Source: Vanessa cardui (Eukaryota; Arthropoda; Insecta; Lepidoptera; Nymphalidae). From it: a stretch of DNA of 64,000 bases. Of this stretch, positions 56,701 through 64,000 are shown one piece after another. The position numbers and the translations under genes were made by a program. The stretch lies in the NCBI RefSeq assembly GCF_905220365.1, contig NC_061135.1:9763501-9827500 (forward strand), given 5' to 3'. Within the stretch, counting starts at the first letter, position 1. Each line of letters starts with the position of its first letter. The notes under the pieces are model-generated. The model was not told the DNA's origin, did no database searches, and worked only from the letters and a program-made list of their open reading frames with translations.

Positions 56701-59700
56701 CGCGCTGCTTCCCGGAAGCAGTCGCTGCCAAGGAGGATTCGCGAGGGAGTAGCGTAGCGCTAGTACGCTAGCTAGCTACGAGATAATAATCGCCACCGTA
56801 CGATGTCTTCTCAATTATTTTTTTATAGTGCTAGCTTCCTGGAACTATTCAATTCAAAATTATAGAGTAATTTAAAATTACTATTTACGAAAGGGATTTT
56901 ATTACGTTTGTTATTTATGATAAGTCCCAAATTTATATGTAGGTACCTATTTATGTTTTTATTTGTTTTCATATTTTGATTCATCCAATAAAGAGGTGCT
57001 TAGATTAAAGTTATAAGTGGATTAGTTGAGGTAAAATCTCTTAACTTAAATCAATTTAAAACATTCAGTCCATACCATCAGCTTCTTAACTATTTGATAT
57101 GGTGTACACCATATCAATTATAAGACTACAATCACTATAATACTATATACCTATTTCGTAACACAATATTTGGTATCAAATGTTGATGATCACGACAAAT
57201 ACACTAAAACAAATTATTTTTCGACCTTTTAGTAGTTTACTTATGAAAATATTTTCCTCTAGGTATCATGGGTCAGATCGAGTGACCTGCAGATATTGAC
57301 GCACGCGGGCGCTGTATTTACTGCTGATGCGCGCGTATCGTGCTCCGAGGCTCCGGCTGGGCCTGCTATAGGAGACACAGGCTCGGATGAGCTGCTTGGT
57401 GATATTCTGACGTCACGAGACGACACTGGCCGTGTGACGGGTGCAGTACATACGCTTCGCATCGAGAGGCTACGAATGAGCGACTCTGGCAGATACGAGT
57501 GTCAGATCAACACAGAGCCCAAATTGAGCCTGTTTTTTAATTTAACAGTAGTAGGTGTGTATATGAAACAAGATGAAATAATATTATTAGCCTTTATAGT
57601 TTATACGCTATGTTTATTCGAAAGATCCGGCTCGAAGGATCAATAATTGTAAGATTTGTACTTCACAGCTTTATCTATGAAGTGATACGAGATTTATTAA
57701 AAGTTAATTAAATAATAAAAAGTAATATTATTGGAAATGGGGAATAATTGGGCAAATAATGGAACCCAAAATTCTTATTATTTTTATTAATTAATAATAC
57801 TAATATAAGCACATTATGTATATTTGAAGAACGATATTTGTTATTTTTATTTAAAATCATTATTATATGATAAGCTGTAGTCGCGATTTTGTATGTTTTT
57901 TTTGTGTTTCTTTAATTTATGTAATTCGGTATCTTATCCCAGCAGAGTCGGCGTTACCAGTGGTGTCAGTACGCGCGGTGGGTACTAACGGCGGTGCGGT
58001 GTGGGGCACGCGCGGTGGAGCAACGAGGCTAACTTGCGAAGCTCGCTACGAACTTGCCCATAGCTCGGCTGAGTTATCAGCTGACGTTCTAGCCGCACTG
58101 CCACCCTTGCGCATGCGTTGGCTACATGACGGGATAACACTAGATCCACAGGTACATTTCATTAATCACGTCTGAATTTTCTTTATTTTGTGTTTGAATG
58201 GACCTCTCTCAAGTCAATGCCACTTCCAAGGCTTTACATTTGTCTCTCTTATTTGCTGTCATTAGCCAGTTATAGCCAGTATTTCCTTTTTGAGATCTTT
58301 TTTATGTCGATCTCCCATTTTGTTTAGAGTTTTGCCAATCTACGTTTACCTGCAGGGACCTTTATTGTCTATCTCTATTCAACATAACGGGCTATATGGC
58401 CATCATTTATCGTATAATACTTTTGAACACATCTTTTATTACCTATGAAATCAAAAGTAATTTATATATTTAATTATTTTAATTTTTCTATCAAATTCAA
58501 CAATTTATTTTGATAAAACTTTTAAAAATCAAAAAATTAAATTTACCAAACAAATGAACGAATTCTTAATTTACCGATTAAAATTTTCTAAACAACTATC
58601 CTAGAGGCATAATATACTAAATATATGAAAAAATATTTATAAAGAGGATTCTAATTCATTAAGATATTATACGTCATTGAGCAGGGTTCTCGTGGAGGCA
58701 TATCACTGGATACGGAGCGATGGGCGGGCCGTGTGTTGTCGCGGCTCACGCTGGCGCAGCTGAGCGCGCTCGACGCGGGGCGCTACACGTGCGCGGCGGC
58801 CGACCGTAGCGCCACCCTACTGTTGCGACTACGAGGAATGGACGACCAAGACTATGAAGCAATAGGTATCATTATTACTTCTACTGTTTTACATATTAAT
58901 CAATTATCTACCGAGTTCATCATCATCATCAACAACAGCTTGTAAATATTCCACTCCTGGGTCTTCTCTCCCTTTGAGGATTGGAGCATATTCCACCATG
59001 CTGCTCTAATGAATCCCGCATGGAATACAAATGTGGCACAATTCCTATGAAATTAGACATATACAGGTTTCTCCACGATATTTTCCTTCACCGCCGGGCA
59101 CGTGATGAATTACAAACACAAATTAAGCATATGAATATTCAGTGGTGCTTGACTGGATTTGAAACCGCAATCATCGGTTAAGATGCAAGCGTTCTAACAA
59201 CTAGGCCACCTGGGCTCGTTACTTTCTCGGTTCACAATAGTGGTACTCAACTCCTGTTTTTTTTTTTAAATTTAAAGTGAAGATATAAATAGCTCTATTA
59301 CTGCTAAATATTTTTAGGTTACATTTCTACTGAAATACGTGTCATTACACGTGTATACATTTTAGTTGCATTGTATTTAATGAGTTCTCCGTTAGTTATT
59401 TGGGTCACCTCGAATAATAAAACTGAAAGATTTAACCGCGAAGGTCTCTCGCATTATAATATATCTTATACTGATTTTCTTCAATCATTTGTCTTTCTCG
59501 AAACTGAAATAGTTTTGGATACATAATAAAATAGGTATTTTCAAAAGATCTGTGTTAGTTTGCCAAATATTTTAGAAGCAATGAACGTTATCAACTGCTT
59601 AATTATACACGTGTCGAGGAAAAATAAATTTAAAATTAGTTTTCATGAACAAAGGGATACAAAATCGATTTTCTATTTTCATATTATTCACTCGTAAGAT

Positions 59701-60246
59701 AAAAAAATCGAGATAAATGATATAGAAATTATTGGAAACAATTTTGCCGTTGAAGTTGCTTACTACTTAACTGTAGTTGAAGCATTAATTTTATTTCACT
59801 ATTATGCCAAGTTAGTTAGTTAAATGTGAGCTTTGTACAGGCTTATCTGAGCACCCGTTTAGATAACTACACAAAGCCATTAGCACCGTACACTATTTAT
59901 AAGTTGTCAATACATAGTGTTCCGGTGTCTTGACATGTAATGACCCAGTATATGTGGCATGTCAAATTCCCTAGTTGTCAATACTGCTAGACTTGTAGAC
60001 TATTCCTTATACTACCTGTATTTGAGGGAAGGTATCATTATCATCTGGTTTATAAAATGAACACCAGCATAAAATTTATTTGTCATTAAATAAAGTACTT
60101 GATTTGTTGTTCTTGTTTCCTTAGAGAGCGAAATGGAGACTATGCAACGTGATCAAGCTGTGGCGCGAGTGAGCGGTACTCCTCGCTCACAGCGGGCGCC
60201 TATTTCAGCGCTGCTGCTGCTGCTATTACCACTGGTTCTCACGTGA
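44696..60246 (+). CDS. dpr-like: dpr-family two-Ig, GPI-anchored cell-surface protein (six coding exons, 331 aa)
   Basis: Join: 44696-44753, 55275-55408, 57263-57554, 57943-58151, 58685-58865, 60125-60246. Every junction is GT-AG and phases agree throughout (1,0,1,0,1), giving 996 bases. Domains: signal peptide 1-19 (LLLLLAALPALA core); Ig1 about 32-161 with Cys55 and Cys144, V-S-W67 and DSGRYEC 138-144, then the dpr hallmark CQINTEPKLSL and a sequon at Asn157; Ig2 about 165-280 with Cys193, Trp221, Cys267 and DAGRYTC; GGIS at 235-238; C-terminal hydrophobic tail 320-331 directly before TGA, as expected of a GPI signal. Dpr proteins bind DIP Ig receptors at neuronal surfaces and guide synaptic partner choice. 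Odd: both Ig domains carry Gly/Ala-rich insertions compared with the usual dpr length, and there is an extra Cys91. Which dpr it is, I cannot say. Confidence 0.82.
46640..46790 (+). repeat. RTE-like tail fragment with CAGACAGACAGA
   Basis: CAGTGAAAGTTCCGTC, AAAATTGGTCCAGCTGTACC and a CAGACAGACAGACGG run parallel the 16.64-16.79 kb fragment. Confidence 0.45.
49105..49175 (-). repeat. tRNA-like SINE head fragment
   Basis: On the minus strand GCCGAGATGGCACAGTGGTT (A box region) is followed by ATCACGGGTTCAAAACC (B box). The body of family A does not follow cleanly, so it is truncated or of another family. Confidence 0.6.
50627..50765 (+). repeat. dispersed repeat family D, best copy
   Basis: CTACTGAGTTTCTTGCCGG, TTCTTCTAGGTAGAATCTGC, GCGAACCGGTAGCTTCAC, AATTCAAAAGTGCTTGTAAA and AAGTATATTTTGATTTTGA. 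The reverse copy at 60885-60990 contains the complements in order. Confidence 0.7.
52580..52685 (+). repeat. dispersed repeat family E, forward copy
   Basis: CGCCACGCGGTCAAGATTTATA, AGTTTTAGTTTATATTTG and TTAATTCTTATGTTAATAAA match the reverse copy at 21225-21340. Confidence 0.6.
53301..53644. mobile_element. 344-bp MITE with ~29-bp terminal inverted repeats and TA flanks
   Basis: The left terminus CGACACAACTTAGATGTAGC at 53301 continues ATCGGCAAA to 53329; its complement occupies 53616-53644 with two mismatches. Both ends are flanked by TA, as expected of a TA target duplication of the Tc1/mariner group. The interior has no transposase; the frame 53291-53554 is chance. Confidence 0.75.
53775..54110 (+). 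repeat. tandemly duplicated SINE-like segment with a 12-bp snap-back between the copies
   Basis: Copy 1 (53775-53915) and copy 2 (53970-54110) share TCATAATTCATCTC/TATAATTGAACTC, TGCTTGACGGTAAA, CCTGT-CGTCTCA and TACATGACATCAGAC, with a later stretch. Between them AAAACTCTAAGT (53939-53950) and ACTTAGAGTTTT (53954-53965) form a perfect stem. Confidence 0.7.
55275..55408 (+). CDS. dpr-like: dpr-like exon 2: linker and first half of Ig1
   Basis: Acceptor TCTTAG, donor GCG|GTAACT. Contains the N-terminal Ala-rich linker, then FDVHQQTALLARVGEAVALR and C55, ending LADRA so that the next exon opens with V-S-W. The minus-strand frame over this exon is its shadow. Confidence 0.8.
55409..57262 (+). 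other. intron 2 of the dpr-like gene, with CpG-rich stretches and a 24-bp palindrome
   Basis: CpG-rich stretches at 56036-56240 and 56530-56770 stand out from the AT-rich intron. A donor-like GTAAGTGG follows 56532. TTGATATGGTGT / ACACCATATCAA forms a perfect palindrome at 57094-57117. No recognisable coding product in the frames on either strand. Confidence 0.5.
57263..57554 (+). CDS. dpr-like: dpr-like exon 3: second half of Ig1
   Basis: Acceptor CTCTAG, donor GTAG|GTGTGT, phase 1 end. Opens VSWVRSSDLQILT, the dpr C-strand signature, and closes DSGRYECQINTEPKLSLFF then NLTVV. Between lies a 30-residue Gly/Asp/Ala-rich insertion (about residues 92-124). Confidence 0.88.
57943..58151 (+). 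CDS. dpr-like: dpr-like exon 4: first half of Ig2
   Basis: The acceptor is the tandem site CCCAGCAG, so the exon may begin at 57943 or 57946, differing by one residue (Ala-Glu versus Glu). It encodes ATRLTCEARYE with Cys193 and LRMRWLHDGITLDPQ with Trp221; donor CAG|GTACAT. Confidence 0.85.
58685..58865 (+). CDS. dpr-like: dpr-like exon 5: second half of Ig2
   Basis: Acceptor GAGCAG, donor ATAG|GTATCA. Reads GSRGGISLDTERWAGRVLSR, then LTLAQLSALDAGRYTC, matching the GGIS and DxGxYxC elements of dpr Ig2. Very CpG-rich (58715-58815). Confidence 0.88.
58866..60124 (+). other. last intron of the dpr-like gene
   Basis: Contains SINE A (58930-59216) close behind the donor and a probable decayed family C repeat (59825-60000: GAGCTTTGTACAGGC, GTGTTCCGGTGTC, GACCCAGTATATGTGGC). 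Otherwise AT-rich. Confidence 0.55.
58930..59216 (-). repeat. tRNA-derived SINE, family A, diverged reverse copy
   Basis: From CAACAACAGCTTGTAAAT through CATATTCCACCATGCTG to the complement of the tRNA head near GGCCACCTGGGCTC. The B box complement is damaged (GGATTTGAAACC). Confidence 0.75.
60125..60246 (+). CDS. dpr-like: dpr-like exon 6: C-terminal GPI signal
   Basis: Acceptor TTTCCTTAG. Encodes a polar spacer (ESEMETMQRDQAVARVSGTP) and then a Leu-rich tail ending VLT before TGA 60244-60246. Small residues SGT (308-310) could hold the attachment site. The phase-1 entry fits exon 5. Confidence 0.78.
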
Positions 60247-60304
60247 CGACGCCTGCGCACTGCGGCTGTGTAAATCTTGTACATATGGTTATTTATAGAA
60301 TGTA

Positions 60305-60310
60305 AATAAA
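60305..60310 (+). promoter_or_regulatory. poly(A) signal of the dpr-like gene
   Basis: AATAAA 59 bp after the stop codon, giving a very short 3' UTR. Confidence 0.6.
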
Positions 60311-60884
60311 TATCGGATAGTACGCTGATGTTGTTTCAGTTCATAAATTACTCCGAGGTTTAGGTCGCGGGTTGCGATTATTGGCACGCTGTTGGCAGTC
60401 CGGCTAGTTATAGCGCAAGAATTAGAACGGTTATATGCCGAGTATTTCCCAATCCTAAAAATAATAACGCCTACAAAATAATAACAATTTTATTTATTTT
60501 ATTTACTTTATTGTTTCAAACGTACATATCTACATTAAAATGAAACAGACGTTTTAATTTAAATTTTATTTGCGTAAGCGTATAAAAGTAGGTATAAGTA
60601 ATGTTCTATGAAATTATAAACCTTTTAAAAGTAATAGCTAAACTTTTGAACTTTGAGAGTTTACTGCTAATAGAGTGGATGTATTCTAGGGACATGTAGT
60701 TAAAGAGAGTTAGAATCCATTTAAAACTTTTTAGATTATTTAAATTAGATAAAAATAAACGAATTTCGTCAAGTATATGAATTCCTTAATGAAATGCTTC
60801 ATAAACATGCATATATTTTTTAGTATTATGATTTTTATATCGAATTTATTCATTATTCAAATAGACTCATAAAAATCCGAAAAA

Positions 60885-60990
60885 TCCGGTTACAGTGTTG
60901 AATTAAATGTGAAGGTACCACTGGTTCGGAAAGTCTAGATTCTACCGAGAAGAACCGGCAGGAAACTCAGTACCTAGTATATTATTTAAC
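60885..60990 (-). repeat. dispersed repeat family D, reverse copy
   Basis: The plus strand reads GTGAAGGTACCACTGGTTCGG, TCTAGATTCTACCGAGAAGA and ACCGGCAGGAAACTCAGTA, the complement of the 50.6-50.8 kb copy. Confidence 0.65.
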
Positions 60991-61154
60991 GCCATTTTAG
61001 TTTCAGAATATGTCAATAAATTATAATTACATTTTTGAATACGCTGCCTAGAAATCAATAAATACTAAGTTCACGGTGTTTGATATATATTTATGAGTAT
61101 TTTTTTCAAAACACTTTCTTTTTTATAGGCTAAGTTAAATATAGCTATAGAATC

Positions 61155-61390
61155 TTATCCTAGAATGTTTTGCCCTAGGAAGAATGTATTAACTATGCGA
61201 AGTCGGAAGCGAGGTGTACATACAATGATTATTACCGTCTCTTCCGAAAAGATCTATATTAAGTATATATTATTGTGAATACATATAATATTGTTGCAAA
61301 CACCCTATGAAGCAATCGAAAGTATACCCAATTTATTAAAAACATTCCGAAAAGAGTCCCGAAGGGGAAAACCTCTTATTCATACATACA
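61155..61390 (+). repeat. dispersed repeat family F, copy 2
   Basis: GAATGTATTAACTATGCGAAG, TCTTCCGAAAAGATC, TTATTGTGAATACATAT, TATGAAGCAA and TTCCGAAAAGAGTCCCGA parallel 22125-22345. Confidence 0.65.
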
Positions 61391-64000
61391 TATAAACATA
61401 AAGAGGTAAGCTGTGAATGTTTTCCCACTGTAATAAAAAAGTACCTCTGACTGTGTGTGTGAATAAACACTACTATAAACTACTAAAAAGAACTAAATTC
61501 ACTACTAAATAAAATGGTACGAATTTAACAATATTTGTGATGAAAAATGATTCACTACGATATTATACAAAGTCACTTTTCAAATAATTTTACATTTTCA
61601 ATCATCATCGTTCAAGTCATGAGCAAAAGGTATTGTTCTATAGTTTCACATCCGTCTTTTGAAATACTTATTCGTAATACAGATACAATATATACATATT
61701 CGCTGCATCTGTAGCCAATCACATTTTCAATTAACTGACTTTTTCATAGTGGGATCAAAATGTATTCGAAATTAAAAAAAAAACATTAATCATCGCTAGC
61801 AAAATTATATGAAACAGGTATCCGTTTGATATACTACGTCGTTCGTCAAACTCTACGATTATCTTTGACGTTGACGAAGGAATGCTAGATCAACCGAGTG
61901 TCGCCGCAAGGCGAGGCGAGCGTGCCAGATATAGCGTTCCTGAAAAAGCGTGCTATTAGCGGTTTGTTTGTTGCGGCACGCACACACATTCACGCACTAT
62001 GCGCCCACACATGCAACGTGCCCCGTTTACGCGGTCGCTATACTTTTATTGGACATAAGACATTGCTGGTTAATGACTTGATTTATTGTTAATTAATTAA
62101 AGATTTATCTATACACATTAAATTTCGATTCCATCGGAGCAAATTTGCTAATGAGTAAGAATCGTATCGGTTATTCTAGTACGCGGAAGCTGTTATATTC
62201 AAATAGCCTCACGTTGTAAATACTACGCCCAATACAGTGCTCGTGTAGTTCTAATTAGATAAGAAAAACAAACTTAGCATATGAAACCTATATAGGTTAT
62301 AGAATGTATAAAAAATATATTTTTATTTTTACTTTATCAATTTTAATTATCAAGTATGCTAATAACTATTGTATGCAATTTCAAATAATTATCTAATTAA
62401 TTTAAACATAACAGTTACTTTAATGTAGTCGACGGTAATTGAGGTTAAATATTAGTTGACTGTATAATGTATGGAAAAAGTACAGTCACGTAGTGTAAAT
62501 GATGAATTGGCTTTTTCTTCACACGACATAAACCTTCAGAAAATTCAGATGACGTTTTCGTAGTTTTTGCCGAGCAGGATCGGCTCAATTTATTTCTTAC
62601 TTTGTCTTCTACTTTAGACCATAGCAGTCTCATAGGAGACAGTCTAATCCGACCTCGTGAACCAAGACAGCCAGCCAATCAGCGCATGAGGACTACTGAC
62701 TTATGGACGTCAGTTATTGTCTGCGTTTGACTCAACCAGGATTGCTTCAACTGCGTATTTGTGTAAGTATCACATCGCTTTAACGCAGTCGAGGAGTCGT
62801 TTCTCCATTCTCATGGAGGTAGGCTGGTAGACTCTCACACTTATATTCACTGGAATGTCTAAGGGTGGAAAGGACACTAGGAGAGTTCCCACTTGGGAGT
62901 GTTATTGTGTGATTACCCCGCACAACTCAGATGAACAACCTACTTTGATGGGAACTTTGGATTTTAGTGCTGCAAAGACGAATGGTCAACAGTCTACAGA
63001 TACTCGATAGACTAACTAAATAGCCAATAGATCGTACGAGACCATCTCCTCGATACTTCGAAGCCCCTGACTGTCCTGTATTAAATATACCTACTTACTT
63101 GGACTACTGTATGTATGTATTCTATTACGAATAATCAATCTCGTATTTTGGACCGAAATTGGTAAGAACATCATATTACACCAGTTTAAGAACATTTTAG
63201 TAAAAAATAAACAAATTACATTTGTTACCATTTACTCGCGTAACCGAAGTACGTCGTTACAAGCCACAATGTCATGAAACTCATGATATTAATGTATGTA
63301 TACATTTAATAAAGTATTAACTTAAATCATTATGCGAATTAACTTGGAAATTGGCACAACTGTATCCATTATGCTTGGTAAACCATAAGCTATGACAGTT
63401 ACATGAGTTATAATTGAAGATTATTGATAAAAATCGTTTTCAGAGGACTTCACATTCAAAACCATTTAGGAAACATTCAAATGGCAGAAATTCTCAACAA
63501 ACCTTGCTTTTAGATAGACCAAATTGAATTTTGTTTTATTATGCACTGCAAATAATTCTTGAGTAATTTATAACATAAATATTATCTTCCTTCCAAAATT
63601 CTTATAATAACGGCGACTACTTTCAAAACGTCATATTTTCGATCGTCAACTTCAACACGAATCTATAATTTTAACCAATGAGGTCACCTCAATTCAAGGT
63701 CAAAGTGGTTTATTGTCTTCACCCCTCCTGCCATTGGTTATAAATAATATGCCAAAATAGCACTTTCATATATTGGGGCGATAATATATTATTGGTATAC
63801 AAAAAGAGATAAAGTAGAATTTGTGTGTGTTAGAAAATATATATATTTTTTGTATTATTTTATTAAGATATATTTTTTCAAATTGCTTCATTAACGAGAT
63901 CAATATAAACGGACATCAATCTAGCAAATTGTGTTATTGTATTAATTAATCTTCGGTTGGTGATGTACTCGTTAAGTAGATGAAACGATTATGTATAATC

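Larger units (their letters stand above)
60311..64000. other. downstream gene-free stretch
   Basis: Contains family D (60885-60990, minus), family F (61155-61390), a CpG-richer segment (61890-62040) and an unassigned, less AT-biased stretch at 62440-63110. Frames at 61898-62092 and 62445-62678 have no recognisable product. 63.1-64.0 kb is plain AT-rich DNA. Confidence 0.55.

Noticed and set aside
1..64000. CRISPR arrays, operons, prophage or integrated virus
   Set aside because: No regularly spaced direct repeats, no ribosome-binding-site-organised genes and no recognisable viral coding sequence; all evidence is of insect nuclear DNA.

Overview
The window is arthropod nuclear DNA, almost certainly lepidopteran (a butterfly or moth). 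The evidence is the AT-rich background with GC-rich spliced exons, the GT-AG introns, CYP6AE-like P450 genes, and dense tRNA-derived SINEs, jockey-type LINE tails and palindromic MITEs of kinds typical of Lepidoptera. No CRISPR array, operon or prokaryotic feature is present. Most open frames in the window are chance frames or lie in repeats.

Layout. (1) 1-638, + strand: the last two coding exons of half pint/PUF60, a U2AF-homology-motif splicing factor, cut by the window edge. (2) About 5.5-35.4 kb, - strand: a head-to-tail array of three complete CYP6AE-like cytochrome P450 genes (5549-9170, 23538-30116, 33031-35317). All have a first exon of exactly 1363 coding bases and one phase-1 intron that splits the glycine codon right after the haem-binding Cys-Ile. 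Intron length varies greatly (2080, 5034 and 742 bp). The 5-kb intron holds a 3.7-kb near-palindrome built of transposable elements. All three genes carry a related TATA-containing core promoter about 115-185 bp upstream of the ATG. (3) About 38.7-60.3 kb, + strand: a gene of the dpr (defective proboscis extension response) two-Ig cell-surface family, rebuilt here from six coding exons that agree in phase. It encodes 331 residues, with a signal peptide, two Ig domains and a C-terminal GPI-anchor-like tail. A CpG-rich putative promoter and leader exon lies near 38.7-39.1 kb.

The rest is repeats: a decayed jockey-type LINE at 11.35-13.27 kb plus several 3' tails, at least seven SINE copies or fragments of two main tRNA-derived families, further dispersed families, a TA-flanked 344-bp MITE, and a palindromic element at 36.4-37.3 kb.

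The genes do not form a pathway. The P450s would be ER-bound monooxygenases, probably for plant toxins or xenobiotics. The dpr-like protein would be a neuronal recognition molecule, and half pint acts in pre-mRNA splicing. The most unusual observations are the intronic palindrome, a series of short snap-back inverted duplications with tiny loops, a perfect 24-bp palindrome just upstream of a dpr exon, chained upstream ORFs in the dpr leader, and an unusually insertion-rich dpr protein. I found no clearly new biological system. These are leads, and all similarity statements are from reading, not from database searches.
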